A DNA stretch of 64,000 nt. Origin: Selaginella moellendorffii (lineage: Eukaryota; Streptophyta; Lycopodiopsida; Selaginellales; Selaginellaceae). How positions within the stretch are numbered: the stretch's first letter is position 1; each line of letters opens with the position of its first letter. The position numbers were made by a program, and so were the translations under genes. Positions 48,430 through 61,220 of the stretch are shown piece after piece. Under the pieces are notes generated by a model, which was not told where the DNA came from, searched no databases, and saw only the letters and a program-made list of their open reading frames with translations. Location of the stretch: NCBI RefSeq assembly GCF_000143415.4, contig NW_003314273.1:1198563-1262562 (forward strand). Reading direction: 5' to 3'.

Positions 48430-50686
48430 TTTTGCAAATAGATTTTTTAATTTTGCATAAGTATATAGAGTTCTACTTTGCAAAAATTCCTCCACTAGAT
48501 CCCGTGCGTTCACTAGGTTTTCTTCTAGTTCCTATATTGCTTCGTAGTGTGGAAATCCTTTCCACTTTATATGGAACTCCCTCACCTTATGTCCTTGTCA
48601 CTTGCTCTTATACGCATTGAGGATGGCCTTGATTTCCTATTCCTTTTCTTATTGGATAACCTCAGGGGAAGGTGTTACTTGGTCCTTGTGAAGCAGATCC
48701 TCAAAGTAGGGCTTGAATAACTTCACATGGAACACAGGGTGCGTTTTCCCCATCTCTCAAGGAAGTCGGAGGACCTTACCAATTCGTGCCTCAATCTCGT
48801 AACACCCTACGAACTTGCTTAAGGAACTCAAGATTAGTTCATTTTCAGGAATACATGCATTTTTACCTTTGGGTTAGCTTTCGGCTGATCCCACTTGGTA
48901 GCCTTAGATTCTTGGTATTCAACCACACCTTCTCCCCAGATTGGAACTTTATATCCTGGCACTTTTGGTTTGCATACTTGGTTTGCCTTTGTTGGGCCCG
49001 TTCCAAGGAATCCCTCACTAGTTTTCAAATATTGAATCTTTCTGCCATGAATGCCTCCACTATAGGTAACTTTCTATGATACTCGGCCACGCTAAGTTCC
49101 ATAGGACCTTCAATAGCTCACCCATTGATGACTTCCCATGGACTCACCCCAATACTCAAGTGTGGTGAGTTGTTATAGCACATTTCCACAAGTCCCAAAT
49201 GACTTACCCAATTAATTTGGTCTCCGGAGACATAACACCGCAAATAATCCTCCAGTTGCCTATTCACCCTTTCCGTTTATTCGTTTGTCAAGAAGTGTTA
49301 GTGCTATCAAACTTGACTTAATACCCAATAACTATCTATGGGTGATAAGCTGTGTTGAATTTCAACTTGGTGTGATAGTATTTCAGAAGAGTTCTCTAGA
49401 ACCTATTGGTCAAGATTTTATCTCGATCTAAAAGAATCTCTTCTAGCCACTTGAACCACTTGTTCAAAAAATAGCTTTATTACACTTTCCGCATCTACTT
49501 CCGTTGTGGTGGGTATGAAATGTGCTATATTCGAAAATCAATACACCACCACAAATATTGTATCAAACCCCTCACTTAAGAGGAGTCCCGTGATGAAGTC
49601 CATCATAAGAGATTTCCATGGACGATCTAGAATTGGGATGCTTTGTAACAAGCCCCCACTAGCCTTAATCATGGCTTTGACCTGCTAACATATTGGATAT
49701 GTCTTTACATAGTCTTGGACATCCTTAACCATATCTGGCTAGTGATACTTCCTTTTGAGTAAGCCCATTGTTTTGGAAACTTCGCCGTGTCCCGCAAAAG
49801 GTCCATCATGACACTCTTTTAAGGCTACCTTCCTTAGTTCCCTTTCTGGAACATACACCCTTGTTTGTTTATAATAAATGAGTCCATTGCATTCCACATA
49901 GTTTGTTTTCTCTTCCATTGGCAACTCACTTTTCTAGTGAGCTTCCCGTGCCTCTTAGTTCCTCAACAACACTTCTTGTGTTAGACCATTGTTCTTATAT
50001 GTTGTCCACACATCGTCCCAAAAGGTTGTTGTCTCGCTAGATATTGCTAACTTCAAGCCCGCCTTTTTATTTAGAGCATCTGCCATGATATTGCTCTTCC
50101 CAAGTTTATACTGAGTCTCACAATCAAACTTAGCCAAAGCATTTGCCCACCGACCCTGTTTCCCTCTCAGGTCGGGCTGTGACAAGAAGTGTTTCGTTGC
50201 CACATTATCTGTGTAAACTTTGAAGTGTCTCCCAAGGTAGTGTCGCCACTCCTTGAACACCTTGACCACCACAAACAATTCCTTCTTGTGAACAAGCCAC
50301 TTTCACTGAGCCTTGTCTAGCTTTTTTGAGAAGAATGTTATTGGATGGTTATCTTTTTTCAAAACTATGCCCAATACAAAGTCTGAAGCATTCGTTTCTA
50401 CCTCAAAGTCTTTACTAAAGTCTGGTAACACCAACACATGATCCTTCCTCAACTTCTCTTTGAGGTGGATAAATGTTGCTTCGCATTTTGCTGTCCATAC
50501 CATCTTCCCTTTTCCCATTTGATCTGTTAAAGGAAGGGCTACTCTCGAATAGTGTTTAATAAGCTTTCGGTACTAGTTGTATAACCCCAAGAATGCCCTT
50601 AACTCGTATACATTCGATAGTCATTCTCATTCCTGGATCGCTTGGACCTTCTTAGGGTCCACCTTGAGCAAGCCTTAGGGTCCACC
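48430..50686 (-). mobile_element. Chromovirus fragment: RT end, RNase H, integrase, chromodomain (minus strand)
   Basis: Minus-strand blocks in order are an RT-end DPKKVQAIQ-like region near 50640, RNase H (50518-50303, FSKDFEVETNASDFVLG; then WRHYLGRHFKVYTDN and GKSNIMADAL), the integrase zinc domain (49924-49739), broken integrase core (49688-49020) and a C-terminal region HPVFHVKLFKPYFEDLL. The end reads REFHIKWKGFPHYEAI with LEENLVNARDLVEEF, a chromodomain. This marks the chromovirus lineage. It is cut at 50686 by the join to the right arm, where the phrase GGGTCCACCTYRAGCAA is present twice in a row. Confidence 0.85.
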
Positions 50687-53600
50687 TCAAGCAATCCTCC
50701 TGCGTTAGGAGAAAGTCAAATGGTAATATTACTCACGTCTGATCGTGCATCATCTATAGCAATGTTAATGCATTGTGGCGCATCATGGATGTCCAAACTC
50801 CCAATTGCAAATTGAACCCGGCCCTCTGTTTTAAGTGTCGCATGGTTATTATTAGATCCCGCAGTTTCTCCCGTGTGATTAATGTGAATCTGTCTCTTTT
50901 GACCAACTTGCGACCGCAGGCTTTGGAGGGTGTAGTGACATTTGAGGACAAGCCACGCTCATGGGAGAAAAGGACACCGTTCAGATAAAAAACGATACAG
51001 TACCTTCGCCGTGACTCTGAAATGAAATGCGTCAGCATAAAAAATGGTACAAGTCAATTTTACCATCTACAATATTAGCGAATGGTGCTCCCGATGGTCG
51101 TTGAGAGGGTTTTGGTCGAGGAAACGTGAAGGGCGGAAATACTCTCCTCTGCAATGTGGGGTAAATCGCATCTGATGGTGTGTGGGCACATGCCATTTCA
51201 GCTGTAGACTCTGGTACAACTGGCTCAACAGTGGCATGGGGTGGTTCCGATGGCGTGTGATCACACGCCATTTCAGCTGGTGCCTCCGTTGGCAAAGTGG
51301 ACATGACCGAACAGGCAGCAGGGGCGGTGTAGGGAGGTTCCAACGGCGCGTAGTCAGACGATTGGGCACACGTTGAGTCCGTTGGAAATGAGGATACGAC
51401 CAGCTCGGCAGCTGGGGCGGCCTCATGCGGGTCCAATGGCGCCTGGTCACCGTCAGTTGGATACGTGGACAAGATTGACTCAGTGGTATGGGCAGCATCA
51501 AGTGGAGTGTGGTCAGCTTGCTTGGCGTTGATATGGATAGTAGCCTCCACCAGCTCTGATGACTCTTGCAGGCAAGTAGAGTCCACTGGCGGATCCATAT
51601 GCATGTCCAAATATCTCCCTTCGATTGAGATGGTATCCTCCCGTGCTACTAAAAACAAACTCATTAGCACATTGAATCGACTATATTGTATTTACCATCA
51701 ACTGCTATTGAGGAACTAGGACCGATATCACTTGGGCACATTGCTGATTCTGAAGGATTGGACATACGCTTCGACCCTTGCTTGGCACTATCCTTCCTCG
51801 ACACTAAAGGCTAGAGTTTGTATCTTAATTCAACTGAATAATCTCTACTTACCATTTGCTCTGCAACCTACATGGACAATGTTAGAAATGGTAAAAGGTT
51901 AGGAATGGATGTACTATTATTTACCTGATGGTTTGTCTTGTATGACCTTCCTCCGCTGCTCTTTGGCCACCTCAGGCTGGCCATCGTCGTCATCATCGTC
52001 GTCGTCGTTATTGTGATCGTCACCATTGTGAGGACCATCCAAGTCCTCTTCGTCCTCCTCTTCTTCGTCCTCCTCTTCTTTGTCCTCCTCTTCGTCCTTC
52101 TGCTCTTCCTGCTCATTATCTTTCTCTGGCTCCTCATCCCCCTCCTGCATTTCTTCCATAGGCTGCTCAGGCTGGATGGCTTGTTCTTCCAGGACCATCT
52201 TGGGAAAATCATCTGGCCGAGTCTCCATCTCAAAATACAAGACATCCATAGCCTGTTTTAATGCATGACCTAGGACCGTATCCTCACCCGATTGTCTTAA
52301 CATGGTTTCTGCATGTTCTTGCACCCTTCAAAGACGATGAGATGAGAAAAACGTGGCCCTGACTTGAAAAGCATCCCTCATCCATTGTACCTCTCTATTG
52401 AGATTGGGGAAGGGGAGTCCGCCATAGGAATCTGAGTCAGGAGGTGGTGACTGGCTACTTTCACTCAGCCCTTGATCTGCAATGAATGGCATGAGCACAT
52501 ACACCATAACCGCGAGGCATTACCTATAATCTCTTCGTTGCCCTTCTTCCTTTTCGAATCAAACGCCTCTGATCCCGACGACTGTCCAACGTGCTTTCGC
52601 TTTTTATGACCACTGTCAGTTTGAGCTTGATCTGCAAGAAATGGCATGAGGACCCACGCAATAACCATGACGCTTTACTTCCCGTCCTTGGAGGCTCTGT
52701 CGTGCCTTCCGCATCCTCAGGTGCCTGCTCCTCAATTCCCTTTCGCTTTCGTTTCTTATGTGCCCGTTCTACAGAAATAGCATGAGGACATATGCGATAA
52801 GCACACAAATGCTTTTACCCTTCCTCCTCTGCCCTGGTCGGTTGTCCATCTCTTTGTCTACAGCGTCTGAAAGCTGTTTTGCAGGTAGCCTAATTCGAGG
52901 TTCACGATGTCTCCTTGGCACTTGAACTGTATATTATTGCATCAACACATGCAACATCCCATAATATTTTTAAGTTACCTTTCATAAAGTTTTCCATTGG
53001 TTCAACTCGTTCCCCTGAAATACAAACTTAGATAAGTGCATGGGGCCATATGTCATGATCGTACTTGTTTCGGAACTCTCCTTATCACTCTCCGAGGCCT
53101 CCCCCTCCTCCATTGGAGGCACGTTGTTCCGTTCGATTTCCTCGACGCGATCTGCAAGAACATTAGTTAATTGCGTGGGGCCACACGCCATCAAACCTTC
53201 AGGTTCTTGTCGTGAGGTCTGTGCTGCTTGCCCTAGTCTCTTTGGAATTTGAGCTGCAAGAAGCAATGGCATGAGAATTCACGTATAACAAAAATGATTG
53301 GTACCTCTCGTCCGTTGTACTTGGCTGGTGCTTGCCTGTTTTGCCTTTGAAGAAGTGTCTCCTGCAAGGAATGGCATGAGACCACATGCCATTGCAAATA
53401 TAATTTGTACCTCCTTTTTTCCTATTGCTTGTCTGTTTGTCCTTCTTCGACGTGCCACCAGTGCGCTTTTCAGTCTTCGTGTCTGAATATTCACAACGAT
53501 CTATAATCAAAATGGCATGAGGCCTCACGTGACCTTACCTTGTGCAGGTTGTGAGCTCGGCCCAACATGGGTATCTTCAACAGTAGCTGTTAACGCCGTT

Positions 53601-56600
53601 TCAGCATGTAGGGGGTGGCCACGCTCCTGCATACAGAGCTTGTGAGATAACATTTAAACTTAAAGTGCGTACTCACCAAGTTCGCAGAGAAAATATTGTT
53701 TTTCTTTGGCAACTGTAATTATATGCTCCATTGAAGTCACCTCTTCAATGGAGTTTGTCACCGCAACACACGGGACACCCTTGAGTAGTGCGGCTCGAAA
53801 GAATAGTCCGCCGCAGTTGTACTCAACAACACATTTGCCCTTGGAGTCGGAAGCAGGTGACCCACCCGCTATTGCGTTGAAGACCTAGCTGAGCATTTCC
53901 CATGCTGCACCTGGAGCTTTCTCTGGATTCGAAAGCTCCATAGCCGTCTTCAGTTCCTCAGGCACGGGTAAATTGACCTCCCTCAGATCAATTCGATCGG
54001 CCTTGTCGAACGAAGCTGGGAAGTCACTCCAGTCCCACTCTGCTGCAGGACCAATAACAAGGGTGAGTGTGAAGATGCGGACATTCGTCGGTATCTTCTT
54101 CTTAGCCATTATCCCATGGATCTCCCGCATCTCCTTGCCTTTCAACCGAGCCTTCACCTCGTTCAATGCCTTCCAAAACTTGTGATAGGATTCGGAGTCG
54201 TAGATCATATAGTGGACTGAAGATTCCACCTCCGCAAGTCCCACCATTAAGTCAATGATGGAGCTGACTTCGTCTGCATGAGTGATCTCCTCGTTTGTGA
54301 AGTCCATCACACAAAAGATGTTCTTGACCTGCTCATCTCCGCGGCAAACGATGCTCCTCCACCTTTGATCCTCATCCGAATTCACGTATACCCAGTAAAG
54401 TTCTCGATAGGCCTCTGCTGCGGGGTCGAGCTGTTTCTGAAGCCGGCGGTCGACATCCCTCTTAATGAAATTTGGATACTGATCCAACTTCTCAGCTTTA
54501 CTTTTCATGGCATCCCGCAGCAGATCGATGAACTTGGGGGCCCCCTTCACGTACTCGTCGATGTCTTCATTTGACAACTCCAGCTCTTCCATCATCTCTT
54601 GCGTGATGTCGATGCTCACCCTCTCCATGGCCACTTGCTCGAAGATCCAATCCTTCAATAGCGCACGAGCTCTCAGAGTCGTGCACAAGTCCTCGTATGT
54701 CACAATATGGCCGGGAGTCATTTTGGTCTTGTTGAAGACTACCTCACCACGTAGAAGAGCATTAGCCACTGTCAGAAGGTCGTCGTCATCTAGAGACCGC
54801 GAGAAATGCAAGGCGTTGAGCTTCAAATCATTGGGCTTCCGGCCGTCCTCCACACCCATTGAGTTTAGCAACTCCCCATCATGGTACCTCCTCAGCACAT
54901 CTACCCATTTGTCAAAAACAACTTTTGTCGCGAGTAGAATGTTATGGATGCTGAGTGTGTCATTGACCCCCAGTGTTTTCGAGAGAAGACTCGAGAATTC
55001 CTGCAATGGAAATGGCGTGAGGCCACATGCTATGCCACATGCAATGAGGCTTACCTGCCAGGCGCTAGTTGCTAGTGCACGTCCTTGTCCTGGTTTTTGT
55101 GGCTTCTTCAGTTGAACCTAGAGCTTTCGTGTTCGTGCCAATGTCTCGTGCAGACCCGATTTGTAGCACGTTTCTTGCTTGACATTCTGCGCGTGGGAGA
55201 TGTATATGATAGATTAGAGGGGCGAGTTGCCTTTTATCAGGCGGACAACTCTTGTCTTGAAGACTTTCTTCACCTCCTCGCCCACCATAATATCCACAAC
55301 TATCTCTTGTATCGCCAAGCTAGAATGCTGCCCGGAGACGGCATAGAACCGGATGTTCTGATCGTCCAACACCTTCCTATTGATCAAGTCTGGAAACCTC
55401 GTCTTGCCCTTCATTGTTCGGTAGTAGGGGATCACATCTGCGATGTCGGGTGTTACTGGACTTGCCAGCATCTTCTGCTTCAGTTTCTCCACCCACTCAT
55501 CAGATACTAGCCTGTGGTTGTATTTGCTTTGGATGTCGATGTGGCTCACGTCGATTGTATATACTTTGTTGGAATAGTAACAAGTACTATTATCTGCGAC
55601 GATTTTTGCTGCCTCTTCTTGCTCTTTCTGCTCTTTGCGGCTCTTCTTTTTGGTGGGTGTAGTGTTCAAACCCGAGGCAATGGCATCACCGAGTAGCTTC
55701 TTTTTTGGAGCAGGAGAGTCGGACGTCGGCTTGAGCTTGACCACCCTTTTCTGCTTCGGGGTAGTTTCCAGATCGACCCCCTTCCCCTTTGCTTCGCGAA
55801 CTGGAGTCACTCTCAACAGCTCAATGTTGGAATATAGTTTTTGAACATCGCCGTAGGTGAGGTCTGTGGATTCCATGTGATCTTCATAGACCCGCAGCAT
55901 CTTTGAAATTGTGGGCCTCCTGGACAACCTCTCCCTAGCTCCCTCTAGGAATTCCTCATAGCCGCTGCCCCCCTTCGGGAAGCCGCTAGGATGTGCAAGG
56001 TGGATCTTGAAGGCGGACGCTGTCTCTACCACAAGTGCCAGTCCATATTCTTGCATGGAACTGCATGGAGTGTCTGTCACTTGGATGAGGATCCCCATGC
56101 ATTCTTTTCTCCCACCATCTGTGTTGTATAGCCTCAGATCCTCGCCTTCCATCCCGAAAGTCCAACTGGTGAGCTCCTCCCCCTTCTCTGCATCCACATT
56201 GACAGTGGCTGGAAGAAGAACGCAATTCCTCGCCTGTTCAGAAATGCACAACAATTAAAGCTGACAGATGAAAAGCTAGCAGCTGGAAATAACGTGAAGC
56301 CACACGCCATTCACCACTGCATCAGATGTCTTGAGGCTGCATCCTAAGATGGCGTGAGGCTACACGCCATTTGTAACCGGACTGCACTCGAGAGCCCAAT
56401 CGGTGCATGCCAATGTTGCTACTGAATGGCATGTGGCCTCATGCCATTTTCTACTTGGCCTAAAAGGCTTACCATTTAAAGCCGAATGGAGGCGTGACAA
56501 TCGAGGCCGGACTTGCTGGCGAATGTGCACTGTGTGTGCAGCGGATCGTAGCAGCAAGGCTACTCTGCCACTTACAGTTGGAGAGTGGCGCTGAAATCTC

Positions 56601-58560
56601 CCGAGACGCCAAGTGGGCTGCGTGTGGGTGGCGGAGTGGGCGGCGGAGTTGGCAGCGAAGTTACAAACTGGGTGTGTCTTGAAGTGGACGCCGATGCACA
56701 CGAGCGCAATGTGAGCGCGAGTGTGATGCAAGCGCGAGTGGACGCCGATGCACACGAGAAACCTGTAGAGAAGGTAGATGAGCGTGAATGTGAGCGTGAT
56801 CGCGAGTGGGAGCGCGATGCGAGCGCGAGTACGAAGCAAAATGCAAAACCTAACCTCACACGCGCGAAATGTCACGACGGTTGGTAATCCCGCAACGTTA
56901 TCATTCCTCGGACTTGGGCGCCACCATTAATTTCATGATCGCCGTGCGCATGCATGCACGTGAAATCCAAAAGAAATCCGCAAAGTCATCATTCCTCGGA
57001 CTGCATGCACGCGAAATCCAAAAGAAAGATCATGATTGGGATATCATTTAATACCCTCGCTATATTTATACCATGCATGATTGGATATTCCAAAGCATCT
57101 TGTATTTCCAAAAATGCCAGATGTTCAGCTAAATAAAGAATGGTATACAATGTCCTTCTTGATGACCCTGCAAAGAAGCATCTCGATCGGACACCACATG
57201 AGACCACACGAGCCTTGCAATGTTTCAGGGGCATTTGCCATAGATCTGACCGTTATTTTGCTCCAAGATTCTACAGTTTGGTGTGCATTGACCTTTCCAT
57301 CGACACTGCAAAGGGACATCACAATCAGATGTGGGATCACAAGAAACCAACTTCACTAACTCTGGTTTCACCAAGATCTACGTAAGGAGTTATGAAATGA
57401 AAGGACCCTCTCTATTGAAATGTGTTTATGGTCCTAGGGGCATTGTGACATATGAAAGGATTTTGCATCAAGTTTTGTATTTGCATGTTTATCAAGCTAC
57501 TGAATTGCTAAACCCTAAACCCTAAACATGTGGCAAATGCTGCGTGAAGAAAGATGCCCTTTCTGGGCAAATGCTGTAAGAGGCAGATGCCGAGCAGATG
57601 TATCTCAGGCTAGCAAAGGGGACAAACGAAAGCTAGCTATAAACATGACGGGATGCAAATAGATTACTAGGCTGGTCCTGCGAAAATCAAAAACCATAAT
57701 TGAAAACATTGAAAATGCAAAAAGAAAGGTTTATAATATTTTTGAATTTTAAGCAACCAAAGGAATGTAAGTAGGGCATGTGTTTGTAAGTTTAAAAATG
57801 CCTCAACCACTTAAATTCCCAAGTAAATAAAGCTGTTTCTATTTTTGGTACAGGTAAACTTTATAGCGTGTGGGCTCATGCAATTTTGAACCCAAAAATG
57901 CACCAAAAAATGCTCGACTAGCATTATTCTTTGAATGGCGTGTGGCCTTATATTGCCATAAATGGACGTACACACACAGCATAATTATTCCTTTACACGG
58001 CGAATAATCTTGGCGTGGATCGTTGACATGGCATGGCAAAGTTCGAATCACTGACATGGCACAGCTGGATCGAGGCAAGGACATGATGTGACAAAGTTCA
58101 ACGTCTGACAGCAAAGTCTAGAAGCTACTCAGTTTGAAATTTGTCAGAGGAATCATAAGATCTGGTTTGTCAGAGGATTTAATGTGACGTTCAAGCGTGT
58201 GTTATTTTTGAATTCTCAAACTCATTCCTAGGTCTATCATTTTTGTGCGCTGTGTTCTTGGTTCCACTGAGCGCAGTGAGCGCTGCTTGTGTAAGCGGCG
58301 TTGTGAGCTGTGGTTTATGCGTCTACGAGCGGTTGTGGCATTGCGAGGGCCATTGCGAGCGGCAGTTTATGCGAGTGGCAGTTTGTGCGAGCGGCGCTAC
58401 GAGCAGTTGCGGTGGTGCGAGTGGCGCTATGGTACCACTAATGGTATGAGGGCTCATGCCATCTTGGGGCTTGCAAGTTCATCACTAGCATATTGCCAAT
58501 AGTTTCTTTACCTGCCTGTAGCTGTGTGTTTATCAAGATGGCATGAGGGCTCATGCCAAT
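50687..58560 (-). repeat. Right arm of the large inverted duplication
   Basis: This is an inverted copy of 41-8752. It carries gene 1 on the minus strand without its last exon. The inner edge (50687-50700) is a 14-bp stretch shared by the element and by the reverse transcriptase of the adjoining minus-strand chromovirus. The fusion therefore looks microhomology-mediated. Outside the arm (58561 onward) the sequence continues into the leader of gene 2, which the left copy would have upstream of the window. Confidence 0.93.
50700..56475 (-). pseudogene. Gene 1, right copy: ParB-like / FCP1-like protein (decayed, 3' truncated)
   Basis: It is an inverted copy of 2995-8740. ATG is at 56475-56473, the ParB-bearing exon runs from 56233, the second large exon ends near 53650, and the mini-exon chain continues to the first FCP1 exon (51015-50740). 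Right-specific lesions are TAA at 55216-55214 just after the ParB-like segment and TAG at 53887-53885. At these sites the left copy has CGA and TGG. The copy keeps the intact acceptors that are lost in the left arm at 6317 and 8422, and it keeps sense codons at the three left-specific stops. The last FCP1 exon is missing because of the fusion at 50687. It shares the TGA seen at 7139-7141 in the left copy. Confidence 0.75.
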
Positions 58561-58629
58561 TTTGTGAATGCGAAATTTCACATGGGTGTCAATAGCATGT
58601 TTGAATAATGGCATGTGGCCTCATGCTAT
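51175..58629. repeat. Dispersed 22-bp palindrome family, right copy and gene 2 leader
   Basis: Clear copies lie at 51175-51196, 51250-51271 (perfect), 52486-52507, 52641-52662, 53170-53191, 53371-53392, 55012-55033, 56289-56310, 56349-56370, 56426-56447, 58441-58462, 58538-58559 and 58608-58629. Most match the positions in the left arm. The copy at 58608-58629 lies outside the duplicated arm, upstream of gene 2, so gene 2 shares the motif. Confidence 0.88.
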
Positions 58630-58711
58630 TGAGGTTGTTTGGTATGTTATGATTTAGGCCATTCTCCAATCATTTTTTGTATGGTCTTAACTTCTTTTCT
58701 GCACTTTCAGA
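56476..58711. promoter_or_regulatory. Divergent intergenic region of genes 1 and 2
   Basis: It separates the two divergent genes by about 2.2 kb. It contains the CTCGCG-rich leader of gene 1 (56585-56880), a plant-telomere-like run near 57510-57528, and several palindrome copies. A 3' splice-like TGCACTTTCAG directly before the gene 2 ATG suggests a 5' UTR intron in gene 2. Which bases act as promoters cannot be told from sequence alone. Confidence 0.45.
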
Positions 58712-60061
58712 ATGGCCTCCGCAAGTGCGACGCATGTTCCCTCCGTGGATCTTAAGAACCGTGCTACATGGATTCAGGCAAAGGTGTTTCTAAACAACCC
58801 CGAGGGGGAGGTGGTAGCTGAGGGCTTAGCCACAGTTGTCGATCCAAGAGATGCGGTTGCTAATCAAGAATTGGGCTGGGATGATATTGGAGTTGCGATT
58901 TTAGAGGTTGTTGACACAGAAGAAAACAGTCTGACTATTGGAAGCATTGTGCGGTGGAAATTGAGGCACTTAGTGTTTGAGAATGTGAAGGATTCACAAT
59001 CAAACACCACTACAACTGATGACAGAACATCTCTTCATGGGAAAAGAAAGTACACCTTCCTAAAGCGCAGCCAAAGGGATCTGAGCAACGAACCGAAATG
59101 GCAGAAAATGGCGATGGAGGTTCGAATGGTCTCGACAGTTGCTTGTTGCAAGAGGAGGTGCTGTCAACATGCTGATTGGGATGCTATTGAAGAGGAGAGA
59201 GCAAGATACAAGACATTGTCCTGGAAGGTAGCTCGCAATTTTGTGTATGAGGCATTACGGTCATCTGTTGATGCTTTAGAACATCAGGTGGGGGGCATGG
59301 TCTTCCAGAGGGATTTGGTCTGCATGAAGGCATGGAGAATCATTTATGGAGTCCCTCGAACCACATTCTACAGAATCAAAACTGAGTTTGAGGAACAAAG
59401 GGTTCAACAGGCAGTCCATGGGAACGACGGTACGCACAAAACCAGGGGTCATGTTGTATATGGAGAGGCAATCTTCAAGAGATTTGTCGAGACATGTAGC
59501 GAGCAGCAACCACATAAAACCCGCCTCTTGGAAGATGGAACACGAGACACCCAACGAGTTCTCCCTTCCATGTATACCAAGGGGGCCATATTGGAAGATG
59601 TGAATCGGGAACTCCAGAGTAATGGCTACAGGAAGCTGAGCCAATCTAGATTTAGTAGATTGTGGAGCAACAGGTTCAGGGATGTGAGTATAGGAAAGTA
59701 CTCCAGCTTTTCAAAGTGTGACGAGTGCACTGCTATCAAAATGGCTTTGTCGAAGAATTCTTGCATCGCTCAAGAGCGAGAGACGTTAGTTAGAAGGCGG
59801 CTCGACCACAACATCGAGCAGAGAAGCTGCAGGACTGCATATTATCATAACAGGATTCTCTCCATGGAGAGACCTAACTCTTACCTCTGCATCATCCACG
59901 ACAAAATGGACCAGAAAAAGACGTGCTTACCTCGACTCAATCCTGCCCCCAAGGCAATCTCTTCATCCATGCAGCTGCCTGTGTCTCTGTTTGGCATAAT
60001 CGCTCATGGGCATGGTGCCCAGAACTATGGGAACTTCTTTGTACCTCTATGGGGTGGCGGG
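58712..60061 (+). pseudogene. Gene 2: zinc-site transposon-type protein, DUF7869-like (truncated by LTR)
   Basis: One open frame of 450 codons runs from ATG (MASASATHVPSVDL) to 60061, where an LTR cuts it. The N-terminal 100 residues are unassigned. The rest shows the order VCMKAWRIIYGVPRTTFYR, GHVVYGEAIFKRFVE, MYTKGAILEDVNREL, FSRLWSNRFRDV, FSKCDECTAIK (a CxxC pair), SYLCIIHDKMDQKKTCLPRL and HGHGAQNYGNFF. This resembles the DUF7869-type proteins that are common in repeat families of many eukaryotes. I consider it a likely transposon-encoded protein; catalysis is not shown. The frame is unbroken up to the LTR, so the insertion is recent relative to decay. Confidence 0.6.
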
Positions 60062-61206
60062 TGTCGCGAATGTGACTTCAGGTATCGAAAGTTACCTGTC
60101 GGCTAGTCCTTACGGACACTCTTACCTTACTGCCACGATGGCAGGAGGTCGGTATTGCTGGACCCATTATCAGTTTCCCACTTGAGCTAGTTGAGAAACT
60201 GGTCAATGACCATGAACTTAGATTGGATAAACATAAGGTAGGAACCCTATGTGTTTCTTGCTGAGCATACTCGGCCTGGTTTGAGAAACTTGAGTCATTG
60301 GCTTGCACTTGCTAGTATCAAGAACCCCCGTGATATTGAGATTGGTCCCTCAATATCGCTAGATGATAGCTTACCGTGTCTGCCAAACACCCTCGCTATC
60401 ATGCCCTTTGTGTTAGTCTCATTTCGGTCCTAAATGCTATTTATGGAAAGTGTCCAGATTTGCTCATTTGGCATATCTACGGAATGTAGAGATCGTTCTG
60501 AACACAATGGTGTTCGTCCCATGTCCAAATTCGCAATCTAGGGACATTCCATATTTAGTAAGTTTCGAGCTTGTCCCAGAGACTAACTCCTGATACTAAG
60601 GGAGGCTTGGGGTGAAAGCCCAAAGCGTGTGTTCCTCAAGGAGGGGGGGGCTATGGGGGGTTCCAAATGTATAGTAGGGATAGTGGGTAGGTCGGGCATG
60701 GCCGACCAACCTGAGGCATAGTCTAGCTCCCGCTTGCGTGCCTGTCCTTGTTCTGCGTCCAGCTTGGGTCTAAGCCCAAGTTCCATTCCATGCTAGTTGG
60801 TGGAGTACCCATGTCCTCACGTTAGGCCACCGGTATGCCGAAATAGCGCCAGACTCTGTTTGGCTCCGTTTTGTGTGCTGGTCCTGGCTTTGGGATGTTG
60901 GTTGCTCCAGGACTGTTCCAAGTCGCGCCGGGCTCCTGTCCCTTCACTCCTTGGGCTTTATGCTTGGGAGTTGTTCCGTGGTTCGGTTCCATCACTCCTT
61001 GGCTTCGTGCTTGGGAGTTTGGCACCGTTCCTTCGTTCAGTGGCCCAAGGCCCTGAACTTCGGGTTCCTATGGACACGTGGCATGGACAAGTGGCATGTG
61101 ACACGTGGCATCTGTCACGTGGCACAAAGAGGGTTTAGGTTCCGCTTCGTGGTGTTATCCTATGGTAAATCACCATAGGATAAAGGGTTAAACCACGTGC
61201 GCTACA
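60062..61206 (+). repeat. 5' LTR of a Ty3/gypsy-type element
   Basis: The LTR starts TGTCGCGAATGTGACTTC, ends GCGCTACA, and is 1145 bp long. It contains a poly-G run near 60645-60652. The initiator-Met primer site follows 2 bp later. Related copies are at 16954-17880 (minus), 21562-23198 (plus, solo) and 45029-45384 (fragment). It is inserted in the reading frame of gene 2. Confidence 0.9.
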
Positions 61207-61208
61207 TT

Positions 61209-61220
61209 TGGTATCAGAGA
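61209..61220 (+). promoter_or_regulatory. Primer-binding site (initiator tRNA-Met)
   Basis: TGGTATCAGAGA lies 2 bp after the LTR end. It differs from the complement of plant initiator tRNA-Met only at the last base. This fixes the direction of the element as plus. Confidence 0.9.
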
